64,000 nt of DNA, from contig NZ_CP073745.1 of the NCBI RefSeq assembly GCF_024397975.1, forward strand, positions 675,501 through 739,500. The letters run 5' to 3'. The notes under the pieces were generated by a model. That model was not told the DNA's origin, searched no databases, and saw nothing but the letters and a program-made list of their open reading frames with translations. The stretch's first letter is position 1; each line of letters begins with the position of its first letter. The position numbers were made by a program, and so were the translations under genes. The DNA comes from Bacterioplanoides sp. SCSIO 12839. GTDB lineage: Bacteria; Pseudomonadota; Gammaproteobacteria; Pseudomonadales; Oceanobacteraceae. Positions 28,336-36,970 of this stretch are shown here, piece after piece.

Positions 28336-29130
28336 ATGGCTGATAACACAGCTGATAGCAAAGAACCGGGAGACAGCCACGAAGTTGGCTCCGAGATTCG
28401 TTCGCTGGCAGAAAATATGTTGAAGCAGCTCGAAGGTGGCAACCTTGGCAAAGCCGTTGCCATGGTAAACGATCTGAATGAATTACGTGATCGCACCTTA
28501 TACAACGAGATTGGTCTGCTGACGCGAGCGCTGCACGAATCCATTAAAAATCTGAAGATTGACTCCATTGGTGCTGGTTCTGAAATAGAACACGCAACGG
28601 ATAAGCTCGCTTATGTGGTTGAAATGACCGATAAGTCGGCCAACCGCACCATGGATCTTGTGGATGCCAGTTTGCCTTTGGCAGCTGATATTCACAATCG
28701 TGCTGCCGATTTGTCGGTTCAGTGGCAGCGCTTTTTAAATAAAGAATTAAAACCTGAAGAATTTCGTTCATTGACCAAATCAATCAATGTTTTTCTGCAA
28801 GACAGTGCCCAGCAGTCACAAACGCTGCAAGGCCAGTTATCCGACATTATGTTGGCGCAGGATTTTCAGGATTTAACCGGCCAGGTCATTCATAAAGTGG
28901 CTGAACTGGTGCGTGAAGTGGAAACCCGGTTAGTGAACCTGGTAGCGATGGCAGGGCATATTGACTCCATCACGGGAATCACTCATTCGGATTTAGAGTC
29001 TGTCACTGAAGAGGCGGTCGCTGAAGAAGCAGATATTGTTGCTGAAGGCCCGCAGATTAACAAAGACAGTGATGATGTAGTGAGCAGCCAGGATGACGTT
29101 GATGATTTGTTATCCAGTCTTGGCTTTTAA
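28336..29130 (+). CDS. cheZ: CheY phosphatase CheZ
   Basis: CheZ accelerates CheY-P hydrolysis. The 264-residue helical protein has the active-site segment AQDFQDLTGQVI, in which D179 and Q183 correspond to E. coli D143 and Q147. Its C-terminus, SSQDDVDDLLSSLGF, is the expected CheY-binding tail and resembles the FliM N-terminal peptide. The gene lies 15 bases after cheY and 12 before cheA. Confidence 0.95.
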   Translation: MADNTADSKEPGDSHEVGSEIRSLAENMLKQLEGGNLGKAVAMVNDLNELRDRTLYNEIGLLTRALHESIKNLKIDSIGAGSEIEHATDKLAYVVEMTDKSANRTMDLVDASLPLAADIHNRAADLSVQWQRFLNKELKPEEFRSLTKSINVFLQDSAQQSQTLQGQLSDIMLAQDFQDLTGQVIHKVAELVREVETRLVNLVAMAGHIDSITGITHSDLESVTEEAVAEEADIVAEGPQINKDSDDVVSSQDDVDDLLSSLGF

Positions 29131-29142
29131 AGGAGCTAACGG

Positions 29143-31389
29143 ATGAGTTTCGATGCAGATGAAGAAATCCTCCAGGATTTTTTGATTGAAGCCGGAGAAA
29201 TTCTTGAATTACTCTCCGAGCAGCTCGTCGATCTTGAACAACGACCCGATGATAATGATCTGTTAAACGCTATTTTCCGTGGGTTTCACACGGTCAAAGG
29301 TGGCGCAGGTTTCTTGCAGTTAAATGCGCTGGTTGATTGTTGTCATGCCGCTGAAAACGTGTTCGATACCTTGCGTAATGGTAATCGTAGCGTTAATCCG
29401 GATTTGATGGATGTGGTGTTGCAAGCGCTGGACTCAGTCAACGAAATGTTCGAGAGCGTGCGTTCCGGTGCTGAGCCAGAAGCGGCAGATCCCGCGTTAA
29501 TTGAGCGCTTACATCAGCTGGCATTGCCAGAAGGTGAAGGTGACTCGTCACCGGCTGCTGAAGAGGTTGCGCCAGAACCGGAAGCCGTTGAGCCGGTTGT
29601 TGCCGAAGAAACGCCAGTTACAGAAGCGTCAACATCAATACCAATACCAACGCCATCAGAAAGCGACTCGGGCGACATCACCGACGATGAATTTGAGCAG
29701 TTATTGGATGCCTTAGATGGTGCTCCGGCAGAGGCAGCCTCTGGCACTGCTCCGGCTGCAGATGATGGTGCTGAGCTGTTTATTGATGTTGACGGTGCTG
29801 CTGGTGCTGACGACGGTGATGACGAAATTACGGAAGATGAATTTGAAGCTTTGCTGGATCAGATCCATGGCAAAGGTAAACACATCAGCGCTGATGATGC
29901 CAAACAAGCGGCAGCTGAGCCTGAAGTCGCGGCTGAGCCGGCGACGCCGTCATCGGGTGATGACCTGATTACCGATTCCGAATTTGAAGAGCTGTTGGAT
30001 CGTTTACATGGAAAAGGGAAACACTCAGCAGCGGCGGATGAGTCTTCCGCTAAAGAAAAAGCGCCAGAGTCCGTTGCTGAAGTAACCCAATCAGCGCCTA
30101 AGCCAGCACCAAAAGCGGAGCCCAAGCCACAGCCTAAGCCGGAACCCAAAGCGGCTGCGGCAAAACCAGCGGCTGCAAAACCTGCTGCGAAGCGCCCGGC
30201 TGATAAAGACAGTGCTCCACAAGCTGAAGCCACGGTACGGGTTGATACCAAGCGCCTGGATGACATCATGAACATGGTGGGCGAGCTGGTGTTGGTGCGA
30301 AACCGCCTGGTTCGTTTAGGGCTGAAGAGCAACGACGAATCGATGTCGAAAGCCGTGGCTAACCTGGATGTGGTGACGGGCGACCTACAGGCATCGGTGA
30401 TGAAAACCCGGATGCAACCAATCAAAAAAGTGTTTGGTCGTTTCCCTCGGGTTGTACGTGACCTGGCTCGTCAGCTGAAGAAAGAAATTAACCTTGAACT
30501 GCGCGGCGAAGAAACCGATCTGGATAAAAATCTGGTTGAAGCCTTAGCCGACCCCTTGGTTCACCTGGTGCGTAACGCGGTTGACCACGGTGTGGAAATG
30601 CCAGACGTGCGTGAGCAGGCCGGTAAGGCACGTGTGGGTACCGTCGTGTTGTCAGCTGAACAGGAAGGGGACCATATTCTGCTGATCATCGAAGATGATG
30701 GTGGTGGTATGGATGCTGACGTGTTGCGCCGTAAAGCGGTTGAAAAAGGTGTGATGGATCAGGATGCGGCTGATCGCCTGACTGAAAATGAGTGTTACAA
30801 CCTGATTTTTGCGCCAGGCTTCTCCACTAAAGAGCAGATCTCGGATGTGTCGGGTCGTGGTGTTGGCATGGATGTGGTGAAAACCAAAATTACCCAGCTG
30901 AACGGTACCATCAACATCGATTCGGAAATGGGTAAAGGCACCAGTATCCGTATCAAAGTGCCGCTGACTCTGGCGATCATGCCAACGCTGATGGTGATGC
31001 TGAAAGATCAGGCATTTGCTTTCCCGCTGGTGAGTGTGAACGAAATTTTTCACCTGGATCTGACGCAGACCAATATTGTGGATGGTCAGGAAGTGGTTGT
31101 TGTGCGTGAAAAGCCGGTACCACTTTTCCACCTCAAACGTTGGTTAGTGAAAGGTGAAGCCCATGCCAAAGCCGATGAAACGGCGCATGTTGTGGTGGTG
31201 TCGGTCGGTACCAAACGGGTTGGCTTCGTGGTGGATCAGCTTATTGGCCAGGAAGAAGTGGTTATCAAACCGCTGGGCAAAATGTTGCATGGCACTGCCG
31301 GCATGGCCGGGGCCACGATTACGGGTGACGGCCGCATTGCTTTGATTCTGGATATTCCAAGTATGCTGAATCACTACTCATCACGCTAG
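29143..31389 (+). CDS. cheA: Chemotaxis histidine kinase CheA (flagellar-type system) with triple acidic linker motif
   Basis: The 748-residue kinase has P1/Hpt with H49 (RGFHTVKGGAG), P3 dimerisation (VDTKRLDDIMNMVGELV), P4 HATPase (HLVRNAVDHG, EDDGGGMD, STKEQISDVSGRGVGMD) and P5. Unlike the first CheA it has no recognisable P2 domain. The roughly 240-residue Ala/Pro/Glu/Lys linker instead carries three related motifs: ITDDEFEQLLDALDG (179-193), ITEDEFEALLDQIHGKGKH (229-247) and ITDSEFEELLDRLHGKGKH (276-294). This region corresponds to the linker (LID) through which vibrio CheA is bound by ParP. The gene ends inside an 11-bp hairpin. Confidence 0.95.
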   Translation: MSFDADEEILQDFLIEAGEILELLSEQLVDLEQRPDDNDLLNAIFRGFHTVKGGAGFLQLNALVDCCHAAENVFDTLRNGNRSVNPDLMDVVLQALDSVNEMFESVRSGAEPEAADPALIERLHQLALPEGEGDSSPAAEEVAPEPEAVEPVVAEETPVTEASTSIPIPTPSESDSGDITDDEFEQLLDALDGAPAEAASGTAPAADDGAELFIDVDGAAGADDGDDEITEDEFEALLDQIHGKGKHISADDAKQAAAEPEVAAEPATPSSGDDLITDSEFEELLDRLHGKGKHSAAADESSAKEKAPESVAEVTQSAPKPAPKAEPKPQPKPEPKAAAAKPAAAKPAAKRPADKDSAPQAEATVRVDTKRLDDIMNMVGELVLVRNRLVRLGLKSNDESMSKAVANLDVVTGDLQASVMKTRMQPIKKVFGRFPRVVRDLARQLKKEINLELRGEETDLDKNLVEALADPLVHLVRNAVDHGVEMPDVREQAGKARVGTVVLSAEQEGDHILLIIEDDGGGMDADVLRRKAVEKGVMDQDAADRLTENECYNLIFAPGFSTKEQISDVSGRGVGMDVVKTKITQLNGTINIDSEMGKGTSIRIKVPLTLAIMPTLMVMLKDQAFAFPLVSVNEIFHLDLTQTNIVDGQEVVVVREKPVPLFHLKRWLVKGEAHAKADETAHVVVVSVGTKRVGFVVDQLIGQEEVVIKPLGKMLHGTAGMAGATITGDGRIALILDIPSMLNHYSSR

Positions 31390-31403
31390 CGTGTGATGAG
31401 TAG
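31374..31403 (+). other. Perfect 11-bp hairpin across the cheA stop codon
   Basis: CTACTCATCAC and GTGATGAGTAG flank an 8-base loop that contains the TAG stop. No T-run follows directly, so it is not a standard terminator. It could shape mRNA stability or coupling between cheA and the cheB gene 100 bases downstream. Confidence 0.6.
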
Positions 31404-31489
31404 CCTGAATAAGGTTTTTCCTGTGTCACAGGGTGCCGCATTAATAATCTATCTCGTCAACTGAGCGAGGTGTTATCGAGGAAATTTGA

Positions 31490-32506
31490 GTGACGATTCG
31501 TGTTCTGGTGGTGGATGATTCCGGCTTTTTCCGACGTCGGGTTTCTGAAATTATTAATGCCGATGGCCGTATGGAGGTTGTTGGTGATGCGGCTAATGGC
31601 CGTGAAGCGGTTGAATTAAACGAGTCGCTTAAGCCGGATGTGATCACGATGGATTACGAAATGCCGGTGATGGATGGCATCACTGCCGTACGTACCATCA
31701 TGCAGCAGCGCCCGGTTCCTATTCTGATGTTTTCTTCGCTGACCTTTGAAGGTGCCCGGGTGACATTGGACGCACTGGATGCTGGTGCACTCGATTTTTT
31801 ATCCAAAAATTTTGACGCCATTGCCAAAGGTACGGCGGAAGTTCGTAAAGCTCTGACCAATAAAATTGCTGGCGTGGCTAAAAATCAGACCCGGGTGATG
31901 CCGTCGGCTGCTGCTCCAGTGGCTCCCAAGCCTGTGGGGAAAAAAGAGCTGGTGATGATTGGTACCTCTACCGGTGGTCCGGCAGCCCTGCAGACTTTGT
32001 TCAAGGCCATCCCGGCTGGCTTTAAAACCCCCATTGTGATTGTTCAGCACATGCCAGGTTCATTTACCAAAGCCTTTGCTGAACGTTTAAATGCCATGAG
32101 CCCGTTAACGGTGAAAGAAGCGGAAGAAGGTGACCTGTTGAAACCGGGTCATGTCTATGTGGCTCCGGGTGGTATGCAGCTGATGGTGGACAAACGGAAT
32201 GGCGGTTCTATTCATATTCATGAGAGTGATCAGCGGGTGAATTACCGTCCCAGTGTTGATATTGCCTTTGCATCCGCTGCCAAACATTTTGGCCGCAGTA
32301 CTCTGGGGGTGGTGTTAACTGGCATGGGGTCTGATGGTAAGGAAGGCGCGCGATTGCTGAAGCAGGCTGGCTCAACAATCTGGGCTCAGGATGAAGAGAG
32401 CAGTGTGATTTTTGGTATGCCGCTGGCTGTTATTAAAGAAGGTCTGAGCGACGATATTCTGCCATTGTCTGATGTTGGGCCGCGGCTCAGTAAAGATATA
32501 GGCTGA
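31490..32506 (+). CDS. cheB: Chemoreceptor methylesterase CheB (flagellar-type system)
   Basis: The protein has 338 residues from a GTG start with GAGGAAA upstream. The receiver has D9/D10, phosphoacceptor D55 (TMDYEMPVMDG) and K106 (SKNF rather than the usual SKP). The esterase has S160 (GTSTGGPAA), H187 (VQHMPGS) and the Asp in LTGMGSDG. It serves the receptors coupled to the second CheA. No second CheR is in this window, so the partner methyltransferase is either the one at 10133 or is encoded elsewhere. Confidence 0.95.
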   Translation: MTIRVLVVDDSGFFRRRVSEIINADGRMEVVGDAANGREAVELNESLKPDVITMDYEMPVMDGITAVRTIMQQRPVPILMFSSLTFEGARVTLDALDAGALDFLSKNFDAIAKGTAEVRKALTNKIAGVAKNQTRVMPSAAAPVAPKPVGKKELVMIGTSTGGPAALQTLFKAIPAGFKTPIVIVQHMPGSFTKAFAERLNAMSPLTVKEAEEGDLLKPGHVYVAPGGMQLMVDKRNGGSIHIHESDQRVNYRPSVDIAFASAAKHFGRSTLGVVLTGMGSDGKEGARLLKQAGSTIWAQDEESSVIFGMPLAVIKEGLSDDILPLSDVGPRLSKDIG

Positions 32507-32517
32507 CGGAGCGAAAC

Positions 32518-33258
32518 ATGGATCGTTGGAGTTTAGTGATCGTTTTTTTTGCCCTGGCTGTGGTTGTGACAGGGCATACCCTTGAAGGAGGAGCGTTAAG
32601 CTTACTCTGGAATCCAGCGGCGGCTCTGATTGTGTTTGCCGGTTCATTTTTTGCCGCACTGGCGCAAATTCCAAAAGCCTATCTGAAGCCACTCATGGGG
32701 ATGTTGAGCTGGCTGTTTGCGCCACCCGTTTATTCGTTTGATGGTCTGATTAATAAACTCGTGACTTGCGGTAATGCGTTGCGTCGTGACGGTATTCTGG
32801 CGTTAGAACGTCTGGCTAACAGTGAAAATGATCCGACCTTTAAAAAAGCGCTGACCTTGCTGGTGGATGGTTACGATGATGAGACCATGAAAGCAACCAT
32901 GGAGCTTGAACTGAAATCGCTGGAAGAGCGTGATCTGGATATTGTTTCGGTGCTGGATAATCTGGCCGGGTATTTACCCACGCTTGGCATTGTTGGTGCG
33001 GTGTTGGGTCTGATGCAGGTGTTATCTAATATTCAACAGCCAGAGGCGTTAGCACAGGGGATTGCCACTGCTTTTGTTGCCACCTTTTATGGTGTTGCCG
33101 CCGCGAACCTGGTGGTGATTCCGATTGCCAACACGCTGCGGCAACATATTGCCATCCGCCGACGTTATTACGATGCCATGTTACTGGGACTGTTGTCGGT
33201 GAAGGAGGGGGTTAACCCGATTGCACTGCGTTTCCGGTTACAGGGTGTGGTGCTTTGA
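32518..33258 (+). CDS. motC: Flagellar stator protein MotC (MotA family)
   Basis: This is a MotA/PomA-type proton- or sodium-channel subunit of 246 residues. It has N-terminal membrane helices, a cytosolic loop with the torque-generating charged region (about 85-150), and the conserved helices around YLPTLGIVGAVLGLMQVL and TAFVATFYGVAAANLVVIPIAN. Location in the che operon before motD matches the MotCD stator of pseudomonads, which is used at high load. A separate MotAB pair would lie elsewhere. Confidence 0.93.
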   Translation: MDRWSLVIVFFALAVVVTGHTLEGGALSLLWNPAAALIVFAGSFFAALAQIPKAYLKPLMGMLSWLFAPPVYSFDGLINKLVTCGNALRRDGILALERLANSENDPTFKKALTLLVDGYDDETMKATMELELKSLEERDLDIVSVLDNLAGYLPTLGIVGAVLGLMQVLSNIQQPEALAQGIATAFVATFYGVAAANLVVIPIANTLRQHIAIRRRYYDAMLLGLLSVKEGVNPIALRFRLQGVVL

Positions 33259-33259
33259 G

Positions 33260-33970
33260 ATGGCAACCAACAACGATCGCAGCAAGACTGTAGGACCTGA
33301 TCCGCACCGCTGGTTGGTATCGTATGCCGATTACATGACGCTGCTGTGCGCCTTTTTTATCATGTTGTATGCCTTACAACTGGTTGATGAAGAAGAAGGT
33401 GCCGCCATTCGCAGTGAAATCGAAGCCGTTTTTTCCAATCAACTCCCTATCACGGATTTACCCGTGCCACAGCTGTCGACACCGCTGGCCAAAGGCAATG
33501 GTTTATTACCACTGTTGGCCGATATTCGTCAGGTGACTCAAATAATTCCGGAATCGGACGATATAGAAGTACATGGTGAAGAAGACTGGATCAGTGTCTC
33601 CTTGAATGCCGACTTATTGTTTGCAAGCGGTCAGACCCGTCTGCGCGAGCAGGCCTTGCCGTTGATTGAAACCATTGCTGAGCACCTGCGCGGCTGGCCG
33701 TTTCCAATTAATGTTCAGGGCCACAGTGATGACACCCCTTCTGTGGGGGTTAGCAACTGGGAAATTTCGGTATTAAGAGCCGCATCGGTGGTGCAGAACC
33801 TGGCGTTATATGGCGTTGCGCCACAACGAATGGCGGCGATGGGCATGTCGCATTATCACCCGGTTGATGAAGGCGACTCTGACGAGGCTAAAGCGAAAAA
33901 CCGGCGGGTAGTGATCTTTATGACACAAGGGTCGTTTGATAAGCCCTGGTCGCGGCCATCCGAGCTTTAG
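33260..33970 (+). CDS. motD: Flagellar stator protein MotD (MotB family)
   Basis: The ATG at 33260 follows the motC stop by one base and gives 236 residues. The N-terminus has the channel helix with the ion-binding aspartate (D24 in SYADYMTLLCAFFIMLYAL). A periplasmic linker leads to an OmpA-like peptidoglycan-binding domain with QGHSDDTPSVGVSNWEIS and NRRV. It forms a stator with MotC. Confidence 0.94.
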   Translation: MATNNDRSKTVGPDPHRWLVSYADYMTLLCAFFIMLYALQLVDEEEGAAIRSEIEAVFSNQLPITDLPVPQLSTPLAKGNGLLPLLADIRQVTQIIPESDDIEVHGEEDWISVSLNADLLFASGQTRLREQALPLIETIAEHLRGWPFPINVQGHSDDTPSVGVSNWEISVLRAASVVQNLALYGVAPQRMAAMGMSHYHPVDEGDSDEAKAKNRRVVIFMTQGSFDKPWSRPSEL

Positions 33971-34048
33971 CAGCCTGTTGGAAAAACGACTGACGGCTGC
34001 CTGATGCGGATCTTTGGTAATTGACACAGTTTTTGCTTTCTCCACCTA

Positions 34049-34079
34049 TGGTTCTGTTTCGCGTCAAGATACAGAACCA
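34049..34079. promoter_or_regulatory. Inverted repeat upstream of parC
   Basis: TGGTTCTGT and ACAGAACCA are perfect 9-bp arms with a 13-base spacer, in the 150-base gap between motD and parC. A TTGACA lies just upstream at 34021. It could be an operator or a hairpin; no T-run follows. Confidence 0.4.
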
Positions 34080-34120
34080 CCTGATATAAATGACTCTGCA
34101 ACAAACAGAAGGTGGCATCA

Positions 34121-34897
34121 GTGAGAATCTGGTCAATTGCAAATCAGAAAGGTGGCGTGGGTAAGACCACCAGTGTGGTATCACTGGGTGGCTTATTAGC
34201 AGAGCAGGGCCATCGTGTGCTGTTGGTTGACCTTGATCCTCATGGCTCCCTGACCAGTTATTTTAAGCAGGATCCGGATAGTCTGGATCGCAGTTTATAC
34301 CACTTGTTTTTTGAGCAGCGTCACAAAGACAAAGCCTTTGTTCAGAGTGTGCTCAAACCCACCAGTTTGCCCAATGTTTCTTTGTTGCCTGCAACCACGT
34401 CACTGGCCACGCTTGAGCGTCAGGTCAGTGGTCAGGACGGTATGGGTTTGGTCCTGGCACGCAGTCTGGCGCAGTTGTGGGATGATTACGATTACGTCTT
34501 GTTGGATACTCCGCCAATTCTTGGTGTGTTGCTGGTTAATGCATTGGCGGCTTGTCAGCGTTTGGTGATACCGACGCAAACCGAGCATCTGGCCATGAAA
34601 GGCCTGGAGCGTATGATTCATACGTTAAAAATGGTGATGCGTTCACAAAACCGTAATTTGCCTTACACCATTGTTCCTACCTTGTTTGACCGCCGTACCG
34701 GCGCGTCACTGACCACATTAAAAGAAATGCGCCGTACCTATACGGATACTCTTTGGGATGAGGCTATCCCGGTGGATACCCGCCTGCGTGATGCCAGCCA
34801 TCAGGGCGTGTTCCCACATCAGCTGGAACCGGATGGTCGGGGGGTTCGTGCTTATCGCCATTTGCTGAAGCAACTGAATGCGCCGGTGGAGTCTTAA
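34121..34897 (+). CDS. parC: ParA-like chemotaxis array positioning ATPase ParC
   Basis: In vibrios and pseudomonads this ParA homologue places chemosensory arrays at the pole. I start at the GTG at 34121, with AGAAGG 8 bases upstream (258 residues; the in-frame GTG at 34112 is less well placed). Walker A is NQKGGVGKTTSVV, followed by DLDPHGSLTSYF and LLDTPPILGVLLVNAL. The neighbours cheA, parP-like and cheW are the expected partners. Confidence 0.9.
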   Translation: MRIWSIANQKGGVGKTTSVVSLGGLLAEQGHRVLLVDLDPHGSLTSYFKQDPDSLDRSLYHLFFEQRHKDKAFVQSVLKPTSLPNVSLLPATTSLATLERQVSGQDGMGLVLARSLAQLWDDYDYVLLDTPPILGVLLVNALAACQRLVIPTQTEHLAMKGLERMIHTLKMVMRSQNRNLPYTIVPTLFDRRTGASLTTLKEMRRTYTDTLWDEAIPVDTRLRDASHQGVFPHQLEPDGRGVRAYRHLLKQLNAPVES

Positions 34898-34898
34898 T

Positions 34899-35372
34899 AT
34901 GAGTGGTGCAAAGAACAATCCACTGGATGATTATCTGGATGCGTTGCTGGCACCGCCCGAAAATTCGGCGGCGGATTGGGATACTTTATTGCAGCAAGCG
35001 GTTGAACCTTTCACGGATCAGCCTGATGACAAAAAGCCAGACTCTCAAGCTGATATCAGTTTGCAGTCAGACATTGCTCCGTCTGCCGCTGCAACATTCT
35101 CGGCCTCAACATTTTCTTCTTCGACATTAGCTCCGGGACGAGAGCCGGTTCTTTGTGTCGCCGAACAAGAGCTGCCGTTAGCCGGGCGATACAGTTATTT
35201 TCTGAATACACTGATGTTGCTGAAGCAGCTGCCGGCATCCCGTCTGCGTTTGTGTGTTTTACAACACTGCGATCAGACACTGGAGTCTTTGTCATCCGAT
35301 CACACGGGTCAGCCTTTTCCTCTGTGGATTAATGGTGTCGTTCAGTCTGAGCGGGCATTGAGCCATGAATAA
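34899..35372 (+). CDS. Unrecognised small protein between parC and the parP-like gene
   Basis: I do not recognise this 157-residue protein. It begins SGAKNNPLDDYLDALLAPP, similar in kind to the start of the next gene product (QVDDVLQGYLDQLLVTA), then has a Ser/Ala/Asp-rich disordered stretch and a C-terminal 70 residues with LPLAGRYSYFLNTLMLLKQLPASRLRLCVL. The C-terminal part may be a degenerate CheW-like fragment, but the landmarks are missing. It starts 1 base after the parC stop and overlaps the next start by 8 bases, so it is surely co-translated with the array-positioning genes. Confidence 0.75.
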   Translation: MSGAKNNPLDDYLDALLAPPENSAADWDTLLQQAVEPFTDQPDDKKPDSQADISLQSDIAPSAAATFSASTFSSSTLAPGREPVLCVAEQELPLAGRYSYFLNTLMLLKQLPASRLRLCVLQHCDQTLESLSSDHTGQPFPLWINGVVQSERALSHE

Positions 35373-36300
35373 GCAACGCCCTGAAACACAGACAAAATCA
35401 ACCAATCAGGTTGATGATGTATTGCAGGGGTATCTGGATCAGTTACTGGTAACGGCAACGGCTCCGTTGGAAAAAACCGAGCCGCCCGAACTTAGCACCT
35501 CTGCTATCTCGTCACAGACAACGGCCGAACGGGTTGCGGTGGCCGAATTGCAGCGTGAAGTGCCACAAATGTCAGAAGTGAAAGTTGAACGACTGACAGA
35601 GCAGCGTACTTATGCACCGGTTGAGCTGGAGCGGCCTGCTCTAAAGCCAGCGTTAACGGTGCCTGAGCCTGCTGTGATTCCTGTCACTTCTGAACCTGAG
35701 GTGATAGCCGCGGAACCTGAACCGCTTGAAACACCTGCTGTGGAGACGGAGTTGCAACTACAATCACAGCAGCAACTACAATCACAGCAGCAACCTCAAG
35801 CACAGCAGCAACCTCAAGCACAGCAGACGGATGCATTGAATTGGCGTTCTGTTCAAGGCGTGGAATGCCTGATTTTTAAAGTGGCAGGTCTGAAGTTAGC
35901 GATCCCTTTGTCGTTGCTAGGGGGCGTGCATAATCGCGATGACTCCAGCGGTAAAAGCCGGATCACTCCCCTGTTCGGTCAGGCCAGTTGGTCGCTGGGG
36001 GTGTGGCAAACCGAAGAACAAAAACTCACCATCATTGATAGCGCCGCATTGATCATGCCGGAGCGTGGAATTTCTCTGCAGGATCAAGGTTACGACTTTG
36101 TGATTCAGTTGGATCGTTCGCCCTGGGCACTGGCCTGCCAGGAAATCTGCGAAACCGTCACCCTGGTGTATGACTCGATTAAATGGCGTGGGGATCGCAG
36201 CAAACGACCCTGGTTGGCGGGTACGGTCATTTCTGAAATGTGTGCGTTAGTCGATGTGCCTAACCTGATGGATTTATTACAGGAAAACGTGCGTCAGTAA
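35365..36300 (+). CDS. parP: CheW-domain protein resembling ParP
   Basis: The 311-residue product has a short N-terminal motif (VDDVLQGYLDQLLV), a long Pro/Glu/Gln-rich linker (about 25-155) and a C-terminal CheW-like domain from WRSVQGVECLIFKVAGLKLAIPLSLL to VDVPNLMDLLQENV. ParP has this arrangement: a Pro-rich N-terminus that meets ParC and a CheW-like AIF domain that binds CheA and receptors. The linker contains four 18-bp tandem repeats. The symbol is assigned by architecture and position. Confidence 0.8.
   Translation: MNKQRPETQTKSTNQVDDVLQGYLDQLLVTATAPLEKTEPPELSTSAISSQTTAERVAVAELQREVPQMSEVKVERLTEQRTYAPVELERPALKPALTVPEPAVIPVTSEPEVIAAEPEPLETPAVETELQLQSQQQLQSQQQPQAQQQPQAQQTDALNWRSVQGVECLIFKVAGLKLAIPLSLLGGVHNRDDSSGKSRITPLFGQASWSLGVWQTEEQKLTIIDSAALIMPERGISLQDQGYDFVIQLDRSPWALACQEICETVTLVYDSIKWRGDRSKRPWLAGTVISEMCALVDVPNLMDLLQENVRQ
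35755..35826 (+). repeat. Four 18-bp tandem repeats inside the parP-like gene
   Basis: Two copies of CAACTACAATCACAGCAG are followed by two of CAACCTCAAGCACAGCAG. They encode repeating QLQSQQ/QPQAQQ units in the linker. The copy number is in whole codons, so expansion or contraction would keep the frame and vary linker length. Confidence 0.9.
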
Positions 36301-36392
36301 CCTTTCTCTGGTCTCTTTTTTTGTTGTGCCTGTCTCTTTTCACTGTGCACATGCCGCTCTAATAACTCTCTGAAAAAAATACCTGAATTCGG

Positions 36393-36409
36393 CTGGTACA
36401 CTTTGTGCT
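36393..36409 (+). promoter_or_regulatory. Weak sigma-54-like element upstream of cheW
   Basis: CTGGTACACTTTGTGCT keeps GG-N10-GC spacing and most of the -24 element, but the -12 element is GTGC rather than TTGC. It lies about 70 bases before the cheW gene in a 178-base gap. An ordinary promoter in the gap is equally possible. Confidence 0.25.
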
Positions 36410-36478
36410 CTGATCTATAGTTAAGAGAGGTTTCAACGTCTTTTTGACGCACTGACCCTTTCTTAGTGAGGATGTTTT

Positions 36479-36961
36479 ATGTCAGCAATAGCCGGAAACA
36501 AGAGTGCAGACGATCCGGTTCTGCAGTGGGTGACGTTCCGTTTGGAGAACGAAACTTACGGTATTAATGTAATGCAGGTGCAGGAAGTGCTGCGCTACAG
36601 TGAAATTGCCCCGGTGCCGGGTGCGCCCCCATACGTGTTAGGTATTATTAACCTGCGCGGTAACGTGGTCACTGTAATCGACACGCGCCAGCGCTTTGGT
36701 TTGCCGACAGCTGACACAACCGACCAGACCCGTATCGTGATTATCGAAGCGGAAAATCAGGTGGTGGGCATTCTCGTGGATGCGGTGGCTGAAGTGGTTT
36801 ATCTACGTCAGTCAGAAATTGAAACCACCCCTAATGTCGGTAACGAAGAGAGTGCCAAGTTTATTCAGGGTGTTTGCCATAAGAACGACGAACTGTTGAT
36901 TCTGGTCGACCTGGAAAAACTGATGACAGATGAGGAGTGGAACGAGCTTCAAGGTTTGTAG
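36479..36961 (+). CDS. cheW: Chemotaxis coupling protein CheW (flagellar-type system)
   Basis: This 160-residue CheW has FRLENETYGINVMQVQEVLRY, APPYVLGIINLRGNVVTVID and GILVDAVAEVV, all standard. It couples receptors to the second CheA and probably sits in arrays positioned by ParC and the ParP-like protein. The 178-base gap upstream suggests its own promoter; AGTGAGGA precedes the ATG. Confidence 0.95.
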   Translation: MSAIAGNKSADDPVLQWVTFRLENETYGINVMQVQEVLRYSEIAPVPGAPPYVLGIINLRGNVVTVIDTRQRFGLPTADTTDQTRIVIIEAENQVVGILVDAVAEVVYLRQSEIETTPNVGNEESAKFIQGVCHKNDELLILVDLEKLMTDEEWNELQGL

Positions 36962-36970
36962 AGGTTTGCT

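Noticed and set aside
35755-35826. CRISPR-like repeats
   Set aside because: The 18-bp units are contiguous, have no spacers and encode protein in frame.
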